Below, in pieces: positions 1 to 7,593 of a stretch of 64,000 nt of DNA (the stretch's first letter is position 1; each line of letters begins with the position of its first letter). A model generated the notes under the pieces. That model worked only from the letters and a program-made list of their open reading frames with translations. It searched no databases and had not been told where the DNA came from. The stretch is from positions 1-64,000 of the forward strand of contig NZ_JAUEQY010000046.1 in the NCBI RefSeq assembly GCF_030406325.1, read 5' to 3'. The position numbers and the translations under genes are program-made. Origin of the DNA: Actinomadura sp. DC4 (GTDB taxonomy: Bacteria > Actinomycetota > Actinomycetes > Streptosporangiales > Streptosporangiaceae).

Positions 1-87
1 CATCCATGATTACCCAGTCAAGATCGGAACCCAAACCATAAAAACGATCTTCGGGGCGAGTGTCACTCTCAGTGATCTATGCGACTC
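1..87. other. AT-richer junction next to truncated reductase
   Basis: This stretch is visibly lower in GC than its neighbours and holds no open frame. It contains two copies of an ACTCTCAGT-like octamer (about 66-73 and 84-91). It abuts the point where the reductase at 88-687 loses homology. It could be the end of an insertion sequence or a deletion scar; no transposase is visible, and the window edge prevents a decision. Confidence 0.3.
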
Positions 88-687
88 TCAGTTGGAGTTG
101 CATGAAGTGAAGTACTTGTTGTAGTGGTCCTGCATGGTGACGAACCGGGCCCAGCCGTGGCGCTCCTGGAGGTGAAGAGCCTTGGCGAACTCCCAGGCGT
201 GCATCGAGGAGGCGCCGAGATAGCGAGCCTTGCCGGACTTCACCACGTCATGCAGGGCCTCCAGGGTCTCCTCCAGCGGGGTGCCGCCGTCGAGGCGGTG
301 GATCATGTAGACGTCGACGTGGTCGGTGCCGAGGCGGCGCAGGCTGCCCTCGATCTCGGTCATGATCGCCTTGCGGGACAGGCCGCCGCCGTTCGGGGCG
401 CCGGGGCGCATGGCGTGGCGGATCTTGGTGGTGATGACGACGTCGTCGCGGTTCGCGAAGTCCTTCAGCGCGCGGCCGAGGATCTCCTCGCTGGAGCCGT
501 ACGAGTAGAGGTTGGCGGTGTCGAAGAAGTTGATGCCGGCTTCGAGGGCGTGCCGGATCAGGGGGCGGCTGGCCTTCTCGTCGAGGGACCAGACGGGGTG
601 GCCGCGGTCGGGTTCGCCGTAGGTCATGGCGCCGATGGCGACGGGGGAGACGTCGAGGCCGGTACGGCCGAGCTTGATGTAACGCAC
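88..687 (-). pseudogene. Aldo/keto reductase, 3'-truncated
   Basis: The product is a 199-residue N-terminal part of an aldo/keto reductase, an NAD(P)H-dependent carbonyl reductase family with a TIM-barrel fold of about 310-330 residues. The N-terminal signature KLGRTGLDVSPVAIGAM is intact. The catalytic tetrad can be placed in FDTANLYSYG (Asp, Tyr), ITTKI (Lys) and YMIHR (His). After the motif MQDHYN, where family members continue with a long C-terminal half, the frame ends with nine unrelated residues and a stop. The cofactor-binding C-terminus is therefore missing and the enzyme is probably inactive. It is divergent from a TetR gene whose operator-like palindromes lie in the shared promoter region, so it was presumably the repressor's target. 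Confidence 0.8.
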
Positions 688-714
688 GGGGGCTCCTAGA
701 GTGGGATGACGTTA

Positions 715-766
715 AACGGAGAACTATCCGCTTGACTCGTACGAAATTAACGGAGAACTCTCCGTT
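715..766. promoter_or_regulatory. Two TetR-type operator palindromes
   Basis: A perfect palindrome with arms AACGGAGA and TCTCCGTT around AC occupies 749-766. A degenerate copy (AACGGAGA, AC, TATCCGCT) lies at 715-732. Their centres are 34 bp apart, about three helical turns. They sit between a reductase gene and a divergent tetR gene, which is the usual layout for an autoregulated TetR operator. Binding by the adjacent regulator is inferred. Confidence 0.7.
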
Positions 767-800
767 TGGCAACCGGGCGACCGCCCGCCAGGAGGAACCC

Positions 801-1352
801 GTGCCCGACGCCGCGCCGCAGCGCTCCGACGCGCTGAAGAACCGGGAGGCGATCCTCCAGGTCGCCCACGATGCGCTGGCCGAGTCCGCGGACGCCTCGC
901 TCAACTCGATCGCCAAGCGCGCGGGCGTCGGCGCCGGGACGCTTTACCGGCACTTTCCGACCCGCGAGGCGCTGATCCTGGAGGTCTACCGGCACGACAT
1001 CGGCCGCCTCGTGGACTCCGTACCGGACGTCCTCGCCGCCCACGCTCCGCTGGACGCGCTGCGGCGCTGGTTCACCACCCTCGCCGTCTACGTACGCCTC
1101 AAGCACGGCCTCGGCGAAGCGCTCCACACCGCCGCCGCGAAAGAGGTCGTCAGTGCCTCCTGGCCTCCGGTCACCGCCGCGGTCGGCCGGCTCCTCGACG
1201 CATGCGAACGCGCTGGCGAGGTACGGCCCGGCATCGACCCCGTCGACGTCATCATGCTCATGAGCTGCCTATGGCGTACCCCCGACAATTCCGACGGCGC
1301 CGCCCAAGCCGACCGCCTGCTCGAACTGGCCATCGACGGCTTCCGACCGTAG
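801..1352 (+). CDS. TetR/AcrR family transcriptional regulator
   Basis: This is a 183-residue TetR-type repressor. The N-terminal helix-turn-helix ends in the family hallmark GAGTLYRHFPTREALI; the rest is the helical ligand-binding and dimerisation domain. I place the start at GTG 801 because AGGAGG stands at 790-795. An upstream ATG in frame at 732 would put the palindromic operator inside the coding region. The gene is divergent from the truncated aldo/keto reductase and probably represses it and itself through the palindromes at 715-766. The ligand cannot be read from the sequence; substrates of the neighbouring reductase are likely inducers. Confidence 0.85.
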   Translation: MPDAAPQRSDALKNREAILQVAHDALAESADASLNSIAKRAGVGAGTLYRHFPTREALILEVYRHDIGRLVDSVPDVLAAHAPLDALRRWFTTLAVYVRLKHGLGEALHTAAAKEVVSASWPPVTAAVGRLLDACERAGEVRPGIDPVDVIMLMSCLWRTPDNSDGAAQADRLLELAIDGFRP

Positions 1353-1864
1353 GACGTCTCCAGGGCCGGTATGCCCCCGCCCGGGGGCCCATGGCTCCAC
1401 CGAATCCACCCGCCGTCGCCGGGTCGCGGGTTGGTGAGGGGGCCCCTCACCAGGCCGCGGGACGGCGACACGGTCAAGGTCCATGGACACGCTGAGCCGT
1501 CCTTGAACGGCCGGTCGTACCGTGAGGCCGGTCGGCGCGAAGGGGCATTACGAGGGCGCCCGAACACCGCAGCACGAATCGGGCACGCGACAGCCCGGCG
1601 GCGCGGGCGGGTCGACGACGGTCAGCTCCTCGAAGTACCGCGCGTCGGCCAGATCCCTGCGTGCTGTGCAGTTTCCTTTCTTATGGGGAAAAGCATGGGC
1701 TCGCGACTGAAAGAGTTTGTAAAGGCTGGTCAACAATGCCAAACAAGCGACGTGCGCATGGGCGGGATGCCTTAGTGGCGTGATCTCCTTATCGGCGGTG
1801 GAGTAGCGGCGAGGTCCTCAAGGTCTGCGCTGGCAAATGCTCTTTTACGCTTGGGAGAAACCTC
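1353..1864. other. Intergenic region with a tight palindrome
   Basis: I see no convincing gene in these 512 bases. A nearly loopless inverted repeat (TGGTGAGGGG, one G, CCCCTCACCA) lies at 1432-1452, downstream of the tetR stop; it could be a terminator or a protein-binding site. The last 200 bases are lower in GC and should carry the promoter of the secreted protein that follows, but no clear -35/-10 pair can be assigned. Confidence 0.4.
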
Positions 1865-2764
1865 ATGAGGCGAAGTCCGATGATTTCGGGCGGCCTGGTC
1901 GCCGTCGCGTTCGCTGGGGTCGTGATGGTGGCTGCGGCGCCGGTGGCCGAGGCACAGACGATCATCGTGCCGTGCAGTACGCCCGCGCTCGTCAGTGCCA
2001 TCAGCGCGGCCAACGCGAGCGGCAACGCCACCTTGAGGCTCTCCGCGAACTGCACGTACAACATCACCACACCCGCGACCGCCATAGACGGGCTGCCGGT
2101 GATCACCAGAACCACCACGATCGTCGGCGGGCCCGGAACGACCATCAGGCGTGACCCCACGGTCGCGACGGTCTTCCGCATCTTCGAGGTCGCCGCGGGC
2201 GCCCGGCTCAACGTGGCGGGGATCTCCATCCTGAACGGAGACGCCGGCGCGGCCAGCAGCGGCGGCGGAATCCTGACCAACACCAACAGCATCCTCGCAC
2301 TGGACCGCGTCACCATGTCGGGCAATACCGCGAGCGCGGGCGGTGCGGTCGCCGTCGTGGCCGGCCGGGCGACCATCTCGCGGTCGGCCTTCACCGCGAA
2401 TTCGGCCATCAATTTCGCCGGAGGTGCGATTTTCCTTATCGGACCCAGCTTCCTGGACCTGGCCACGAGTCGCGTGAATGCGAACATCGCACCCGGCGAC
2501 GGAGGCGGCCTCAACGTCCAGCCGGGCGCAACGGCGAACATCACCCGGACCACATTCAGCACCAACCGTTCCGGGGGCGCCGGTGGCGGGATCGCCGGCC
2601 TCGGCCGCATCACACTCACCCGTACGCTCGTGGAGCGCAATCAGGCCACCGTCGGCGGCGGCATCGCCGGGAACTCCAGAACGACCCTGATCAAGTCGAT
2701 CATCCGCGGCAACACCCCGGACAACTGCGCCCCACTGAACACGATCCCCGGATGCGTCAACTGA
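1865..2764 (+). CDS. Secreted right-handed beta-helix protein
   Basis: The 299-residue product has a Sec signal peptide: basic MRRS, a hydrophobic stretch to about residue 27, and a cleavage site near AEA-Q. The mature part is built of short repeating turns rich in GGA, GGG, GGI and N(T/S)A, such as MSGNTASAGGAVAV and TTFSTNRSGGAGGGI. This pattern is typical of parallel beta-helix surface proteins (pectate-lyase fold, polymorphic-membrane-protein-like repeats). No catalytic residues of a known polysaccharide lyase are evident. Several cysteines (SANC near the N-terminus, NCAPL and GC near the end) may form disulfides. GGGAG lies shortly before the ATG. It is monocistronic and closed by a strong hairpin shared with the convergent SDR gene. 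A role at the cell surface is likely; the substrate is unknown. Confidence 0.7.
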   Translation: MRRSPMISGGLVAVAFAGVVMVAAAPVAEAQTIIVPCSTPALVSAISAANASGNATLRLSANCTYNITTPATAIDGLPVITRTTTIVGGPGTTIRRDPTVATVFRIFEVAAGARLNVAGISILNGDAGAASSGGGILTNTNSILALDRVTMSGNTASAGGAVAVVAGRATISRSAFTANSAINFAGGAIFLIGPSFLDLATSRVNANIAPGDGGGLNVQPGATANITRTTFSTNRSGGAGGGIAGLGRITLTRTLVERNQATVGGGIAGNSRTTLIKSIIRGNTPDNCAPLNTIPGCVN

Positions 2765-2778
2765 CCCGGACTCGCCGT

Positions 2779-2820
2779 GCCCGGAAGAGGTGACGCGCCC
2801 GCTCATCACCTCTTCCGGGC
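2779..2820. terminator. Hairpin between convergent genes
   Basis: A perfect 15-bp stem (GCCCGGAAGAGGTGA pairing with its complement at 2806-2820) encloses a 12-nt loop. It lies between the stops of two convergent genes, with no T-run on either side, so it probably serves as a bidirectional terminator. Confidence 0.75.
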
Positions 2821-2855
2821 CGGCCGGACCTTCACCGGATGGCGGCAGAGACGCG

Positions 2856-3605
2856 TCAGACCTGTGCGACGCCGCCGTCGACGCTGAGTTCGATGCCGGC
2901 GACGAAGCTGCTCTCGTCGGAGGCGAGGAAGACGGCGGCTGCGGCGACTTCGTCGGGCCGACCCATGCGCTTGAGCGGGATCATGGACGCGAAGCCGGCG
3001 CGGATGGCGTCGGCGGCCTCCTTCGAGTCGGCCTGGCTGTCGATGATGGGGGTGTCGACCGGGCCGGGGCTGAGGGTGTTCACACGGATACCGCGGTCAG
3101 CGAACTCCCGCGTCCAGGTACGGGCGTAGGAACGCAGCGCGGCCTTCGTGGCGCTGTAGGTGGTGTAGCCGGGAAGGCCCATGTAGCCGGCCACAGAGCC
3201 GAGAAGCACGATGGAGCCCCCGTCGGTCATCAGCCGGACCGCCTTCTGCGCGGTGAAGAGGCTGCCACGTGCGTTGAGGTCGAAGGTCCTGTCGAAGTGA
3301 TCCTCAGTGACCTTCTCGAACTCGACCGGTTCGACGAGACCGGAGCTTGCGACGAGGATGTCCAGCTTGCCCTTCTCGTCGCGGACCGTCTCGAAGAGCT
3401 GCTCGAGGTCCGCGGCCTTGGTGACGTCTCCCGGTACGGCCCTCACGTTCTTCCCGATCAAGCCGACGGCCTTGTCGAGCTCGGCCCGGCGTCGGCCGGT
3501 GATGAAGACGTAGGCGCCTTCCTCGACGAACCGCTTCGCCGTCGCAAGGCCGATACCGCTGTTGCCGCCGGTGACAACCGCGATCTTGCCACTTAGTCGA
3601 GACAT
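2856..3605 (-). CDS. SDR family oxidoreductase
   Basis: This 249-residue classical short-chain dehydrogenase/reductase should use NAD(P)H to interconvert an alcohol and a carbonyl. The nucleotide-binding motif TGGNSGIG is at residues 12-19 and the catalytic set is N111, S137, Y150 and K154 (YSATK). The usual NNAG motif is replaced by VASSG at 85-89, a variation seen in some family members. The start was set at ATG 3605, where the Rossmann fold begins and GGAAGG stands upstream. The C-terminus ends in the typical VDGG segment. It is divergent from a TetR gene with a palindrome between them, so it is probably the regulated target. The substrate cannot be predicted. Confidence 0.85.
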   Translation of the reverse strand: MSRLSGKIAVVTGGNSGIGLATAKRFVEEGAYVFITGRRRAELDKAVGLIGKNVRAVPGDVTKAADLEQLFETVRDEKGKLDILVASSGLVEPVEFEKVTEDHFDRTFDLNARGSLFTAQKAVRLMTDGGSIVLLGSVAGYMGLPGYTTYSATKAALRSYARTWTREFADRGIRVNTLSPGPVDTPIIDSQADSKEAADAIRAGFASMIPLKRMGRPDEVAAAAVFLASDESSFVAGIELSVDGGVAQV

Positions 3606-3695
3606 GTCAGACCTTCCAGGTTCTGTTCGGTGAAGCAGCTTTGGGGATCTTGGAAGCCCCTCCTGATTGGGATGCTCGTCCCACTGTGGTGGACA

Positions 3696-3726
3696 AAATT
3701 TGGGTTGTCTAATCCAAAAATTTGGG
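3696..3726. promoter_or_regulatory. Putative TetR operator upstream of SDR gene
   Basis: An imperfect palindrome, TTTGGGTTGTCTAATCCAAA, lies at 3699-3718. It is flanked by a direct repeat AAATTTGGG at 3696-3704 and 3718-3726, 22 bp apart (two helical turns). The site lies upstream of the SDR gene in an AT-richer patch, where a repressor would block its promoter. Assignment to the divergent TetR protein is inferred from position. Confidence 0.55.
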
Positions 3727-3856
3727 ATGCCGCGACTCGTGAACATCGTCACTGACCGGCTTGAACGGCTATAACGTGGTCCGCAGCGGGAGGAAAGATC
3801 AAGGTTATTAGGGGACGTTCGAGCCATATTTTTGGACTGGATGCTACGGTTCGACC

Positions 3857-4522
3857 ATGAGCACCGACAACGACTCCATGGCGCGCCCGGTGCGTGTGTT
3901 CACGGCCAAGGGCCTGGCGACCCGGGCCCGCATCATCGCCGCGGCGGCCGAGATCGTCTCCGAGCAGGGAGTCGCCGCCACGGCCATCGAGGACGTCCGG
4001 AAGGAGGCCGGCGTGTCGGGCTCTCAGCTGTACCACTACTTCAACGACAAGCGGGAGCTCATTCAGGCCGTCGTCGCCTACCAGGCACAGGCCGCGGTCG
4101 AGCTCCAGGCGCCGCTGGGTCGGCTGGACAGCATCGAAGCCTTCCGTGCCTGGGCCGACTTCCACATAGAGCTCCAAGAACAGCGCCAGTGTGCAGGGGG
4201 CTGCCGACTGGGATCGCTGGTCCCTCAGGTCGCCGAGGCCGACTCCCAGGCCCGAGCCGTCCTCGGCGCCGGTTTCACCTCTTGGGAACAACCCCTGATC
4301 GACGGCCTTCGCGCCATGCAGAACCGGGGAGAACTCCAGCCGCACGCCGACCCCGAACAACTCGGGACGGCCCTCCTGGCCGCTCTCCAAGGAGGCCTGC
4401 TCCTCACCCAGGCCCAGCGCTCGGTCGCACCACTCAAGATGGCCCTTGGTGCCGCCATCGACCACCTACGCTGCCTCGTTCCGTCCGGGGCATCGGCGAG
4501 GCGCGCTCCGAAACAACACTGA
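3857..4522 (+). CDS. TetR/AcrR family transcriptional regulator
   Basis: This 221-residue TetR-family repressor has an N-terminal helix-turn-helix ending in SGSQLYHYFNDKRELI. Its C-terminal domain contains GGCRLGSLVPQVAE, which resembles the LmrA/YxaF-type ligand-binding domain associated with multidrug or flavonoid sensing. The ATG has no Shine-Dalgarno sequence. A -10-like TACGGT lies about 8 bases upstream of the ATG, so the transcript may be leaderless. The gene is divergent from the SDR gene and is its likely repressor. The effector is unknown. Confidence 0.85.
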   Translation: MSTDNDSMARPVRVFTAKGLATRARIIAAAAEIVSEQGVAATAIEDVRKEAGVSGSQLYHYFNDKRELIQAVVAYQAQAAVELQAPLGRLDSIEAFRAWADFHIELQEQRQCAGGCRLGSLVPQVAEADSQARAVLGAGFTSWEQPLIDGLRAMQNRGELQPHADPEQLGTALLAALQGGLLLTQAQRSVAPLKMALGAAIDHLRCLVPSGASARRAPKQH

Positions 4523-4843
4523 CCCGCCACACATCGGCAGCAGGGCCGTGGGCATGCGCCTCGGCTCACCCGTGCCCGAGCCACCGGCTCCCCGTCGGAG
4601 GTGTTCGTCAGAACTCCGAGCCGGGCGGGGCGAGCCGTTCTCGCGCGGCGTCGAGTCGCTCGCCGTAGTCAGGACGGAAGATGGCGACGGATCGGGTCTC
4701 CAGACGCCGTGGAGTGCCCCCACGGCGACACGCTCGGCCGGCACCCGGTTCCAGCGAGCGCGTGGTGAGGGCCGCGATGTGCCGGTGGCCATCACCGGGC
4801 AGCGTTGTTCCTGCGGGCCCTCGCCGCGCTCTGGGGCAGTGAG
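4523..4843. other. Non-coding or decayed stretch
   Basis: No intact gene is supported here. On the minus strand, fragments in two frames look faintly protein-like (for example LETRSVAIFRPDYGERL in one frame and NRVPAERVAVGALHGV in another). This could be a frameshifted remnant of a gene upstream of the monooxygenase, possibly a 2-oxoglutarate oxygenase, but the evidence is too weak for a call. Confidence 0.25.
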
Positions 4844-6262
4844 TCACGCGGCGCCGAACCACGTCCGCAACGGCCCGGTGACGTCCTCGCCGGGAGCGGT
4901 CCAGCACACGTAGCCGTCCGGTCTGACCAGTACCGCCTCCACATTCTTCCAAGGCAGCGCGTCCACCAGCGTGGATGCGATCCGGTCGCGGTACGGCGGG
5001 GCGAGAGCCAGGTGCTTCTCGTCCGTGGCCAGCAGGACGCCGCGGCCGGCACGGAACAGTTCGCTCGCCCAGCCCTTCCCGATCTGGAAATCGGGAAGGC
5101 GGGTGCCCACGTGACCGGGGCCGCCGTAGTCGATGTCCAGGCCGCTGATCATGCCGGCCGCGACGCGGTTGGCGTCGGGGGCGGCGAGCAGTGTGGTCAC
5201 GATGTCGTGCAACGCGCTGTGACCTGGGTCGGGGCCCCGTACGGCGGACTGTGCGAGGACGTTGGCCAGTACGCGCGCACCGACGGGGTGGCGTTCGGTC
5301 TCGTAGGTGTCGAGCAGGGCGTCGGGCGCCCGGCCGGTGAGGGCGGCGGCCAGTTTCCAGCCCAGGTTGAACGCGTCCTGGACGCCGGTGTTCAGCCCCT
5401 GACCGCCGACCGGCAGGTGGATGTGCGCGGCGTCGCCGGCCAGGAACACGCGGCCCACGCGGTACTTCTCGGCCTGGCGCGCGGCGTTGCTGAAGCGCGA
5501 GGCGTACGGGATGTCCAGCAACGTGTACTCATCGCCATAGAACAGACGGAACCGGTCGGCCACCTCAGCGCTCGTGGGCTCGTCGGCCTCCCCGCCGGAG
5601 TAGACGAACCGGTACAGGCCCGGCCGGCCGATGGGTACGACGCTGGCGAAGGTGCCGTCCGGCCGGCGGCGGCGCGCCTGGCCCATCGACGTCCATCCGG
5701 TCGGCGGCTGTGCCGTACCCGCGCCGAGGACGACATCGGCGACGGTGTTCCACCGCGTCGCCTCGGTGCCCGGGAAATCGACTCCGAGCAGCTTCCGTAC
5801 GGTGCTGCGCCCGCCGTCGCATCCCACCAGACAGCGCGCCCGCAGCGTCTCGGGGCCCTGGACGGTGACGCCCTCGTCGTCCTGCTCGAATCCGGTCAAC
5901 CGCCAGTCTCGGCGCATGTCGCCGCCGAGTTCGGCGAACCGGTTTTCCAGGATTTCCTCGACGCGTGCCTGGAGGACGCCCGCTTGGTACGGGTACCGGG
6001 TGTCGAGCGCGGAGTAGTCCAGGGAGATACCGGCGAAGTGACCTCCGTCGATCCGGCCGATCGCCTGTTCGCCGGCGTCCGCCAGCAGGCCGCGTAGATC
6101 GAGGAGCTCGGCGGTACGCGGCTGCAGGTTCATCGCCTTGCTCTGCCCGCTGCGCACCGTGAGCGCCTCAAGAACGATCGCCCGTACGCCGGCCAGGGCC
6201 AGCTCGGTCGCCACTGCGAGGCCTGTCGACCCGGCGCCGACGACGATCACATCCGTGTCCAT
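4844..6262 (-). CDS. FAD-dependent aromatic monooxygenase
   Basis: This 472-residue group A flavoprotein monooxygenase belongs to the PHBH-like aromatic hydroxylases that act on phenols and polyketides. The FAD-binding motif GAGSTG is at residues 9-14, the mid-protein DG motif reads CDGGRSTVRK, and the second FAD motif is GDAAHIHLPVGGQGLNTG. A C-terminal thioredoxin-like extension (about residues 380-472, ending TGPLRTWFGAA) matches enzymes of the MhpA/tetracycline-hydroxylase type. Length is usual. It should insert one oxygen atom into an aromatic substrate with NAD(P)H and O2. It is transcribed away from a TetR gene, with a perfect palindrome between them, indicating substrate-induced expression for catabolism or detoxification. 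Confidence 0.88.
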   Translation of the reverse strand: MDTDVIVVGAGSTGLAVATELALAGVRAIVLEALTVRSGQSKAMNLQPRTAELLDLRGLLADAGEQAIGRIDGGHFAGISLDYSALDTRYPYQAGVLQARVEEILENRFAELGGDMRRDWRLTGFEQDDEGVTVQGPETLRARCLVGCDGGRSTVRKLLGVDFPGTEATRWNTVADVVLGAGTAQPPTGWTSMGQARRRRPDGTFASVVPIGRPGLYRFVYSGGEADEPTSAEVADRFRLFYGDEYTLLDIPYASRFSNAARQAEKYRVGRVFLAGDAAHIHLPVGGQGLNTGVQDAFNLGWKLAAALTGRAPDALLDTYETERHPVGARVLANVLAQSAVRGPDPGHSALHDIVTTLLAAPDANRVAAGMISGLDIDYGGPGHVGTRLPDFQIGKGWASELFRAGRGVLLATDEKHLALAPPYRDRIASTLVDALPWKNVEAVLVRPDGYVCWTAPGEDVTGPLRTWFGAA

Positions 6263-6285
6263 GGAGCTCCTTCGATCGGCAAGAC

Positions 6286-6315
6286 TGGTACCGTATCAAT
6301 TATGGTACGGTACCA
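6286..6315. promoter_or_regulatory. TetR operator palindrome between monooxygenase and tetR
   Basis: Perfect 10-bp arms TGGTACCGTA and TACGGTACCA are separated by 10 bases. The site lies 20 bp before the tetR start and 24 bp before the monooxygenase start, so a bound repressor would cover both promoters. The core GGTACNGTACC is itself repeated within it. Confidence 0.75.
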
Positions 6316-6334
6316 CGAATGCTAATCTCGACTC

Positions 6335-6916
6335 ATGGACGTGGCGCAGGGCCCCGTGGGCCGCCGGGAGCGGAAGAAGGCGGCGACTCGCGCGCATCTC
6401 GCGGATACCGCGCTGGCCCTGTTCCTGGAGAAGGGGTACGAGAACGTGACGGTCCGTGATGTCGCGGCCGCCGCCGACGTGTCTCCTACGACTCTGCTGA
6501 ACCACTTCTCGACGAAAGAGGCCCTCGTCGTCGATCTCGGCGACGAGCTCGCGGAGGAGCTGAGAAGAGTCGTCGTGGACCGCGAAACGCGCATCCTCGA
6601 CGCCCTACGCGAATACGCCCGCGACCGAGTCGACCGGTCCGCGGCCGCGAACGACCCGGACTCGAGGCGCTTCATGACGCTCGTACTCGAAAACCGGGAC
6701 CTGTCGGATTACTGGCGCAAGACCTGGATGGGACACGAGAACGTCCTCGCCGCGGCAATCCGCGAGGCGATCGGCGCCGCAGCCGACGATCTGCGCCCGG
6801 AGGTCACCGCCCACTTCGTCCTGGACGCGATCGCCTTCGCCATCCGCTCGGCCGACCCGAGACGGGCCGTCGACACGGCCTTCGACGTCATCGTCAACGG
6901 CACCTCGATCGAGTGA
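6335..6916 (+). CDS. TetR/AcrR family transcriptional regulator
   Basis: This 193-residue TetR-type regulator has an N-terminal DNA-binding domain (residues about 12-60) with the motif VSPTTLLNHFSTKEALV; the remainder is helical. The ATG at 6335 lacks a clear Shine-Dalgarno sequence, but residues just after it (RRERKKAATRAHLADTAL) match the usual TetR N-terminus, so the start is probably right. It is divergent from the FAD monooxygenase and the palindrome at 6286-6315 lies between them, so it most likely controls that enzyme and itself. The inducer is probably an aromatic compound. Confidence 0.85.
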   Translation: MDVAQGPVGRRERKKAATRAHLADTALALFLEKGYENVTVRDVAAAADVSPTTLLNHFSTKEALVVDLGDELAEELRRVVVDRETRILDALREYARDRVDRSAAANDPDSRRFMTLVLENRDLSDYWRKTWMGHENVLAAAIREAIGAAADDLRPEVTAHFVLDAIAFAIRSADPRRAVDTAFDVIVNGTSIE

Positions 6917-6921
6917 AGCCG

Positions 6922-7395
6922 TCAGGCGTTCTCCGGTACGGGCTTGCTCAGGCCGGCCGGAACGAGCATGAAGACCTTCGGGCTTAGGCGTTCCATCTCG
7001 CCGCCGCGGGCGCAGATCAGGCCGGCGGCGAAATCCTCGAGTTGCCGGCCCTCGTCGTCCGGCATCGCGCTGAGATCCATCACGACCGGAACGCCCTCCC
7101 GGAAGTAGTGACCCACGTGCAAAACCTCGTTGTAGTCACGGGGGCTCAGTTTCTTCACGATGCCCGATACCGGCCCCGACCCGGCCGGGACCAGCATGAA
7201 GACCTTTGGGCTCAGGCGTTCCATGTCCCCGCCGCGGGCGCAGATCAGGCCGGCGGCGAAATCCACGAGTTGTCGCGCCTCGTCGTCGGGCATGGCGGTG
7301 AGATCCATGACGACCAGGACGTTCTTGCAGAAGTAGTGTCCAACGTGCCGGACGTCGTTGTAGTCCCGAGGGCGCACGGTCTCGACTATCACCAC
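6922..7395 (-). CDS. Tandem SepF-like domain protein
   Basis: The 157-residue product consists of two copies of the SepF C-terminal fold, 76 residues apart. Each copy has PRDYN, VGHYF, a V-VMDL-AMPDDE strand/turn, DFAAGLICARGG and ERLSPKVFMLVPAG. SepF binds FtsZ and anchors it to the membrane, working as a dimer of this domain. Here both halves are in one chain, and the N-terminal amphipathic membrane anchor and the long linker of canonical SepF are absent. The start is GTG 7395 with GGGGAG six bases upstream. The two repeats are still nearly identical in DNA, including 36 identical bases at 7001-7036 and 7229-7264, so the duplication is recent. It is divergent from the HNH-like gene. The function is unproven; it may modulate SepF or FtsZ. 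Confidence 0.75.
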   Translation of the reverse strand: MVIVETVRPRDYNDVRHVGHYFCKNVLVVMDLTAMPDDEARQLVDFAAGLICARGGDMERLSPKVFMLVPAGSGPVSGIVKKLSPRDYNEVLHVGHYFREGVPVVMDLSAMPDDEGRQLEDFAAGLICARGGEMERLSPKVFMLVPAGLSKPVPENA

Positions 7396-7593
7396 GCCAG
7401 TCTCCCCGCCCGCCCCGGATCCCGCACACGGCGACGCACGCCCGCCGCCCTGACCTTCATCACCATTCCGAGCAAAGCCGCGCGTTTCAGTTGATATCGC
7501 GCAGATTGCCTCGATATCGTTCGCTCGCCCTCCGGGCCTCCGGCGGGGCCGATTATGTCGGTTGTGTGGTCGTTTGAGGATGGGGACCCTGCG

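Noticed and set aside
4523-4843. Separate gene upstream of the monooxygenase stop
   Set aside because: Fragments lie in different frames and no start or continuous domain could be defined.
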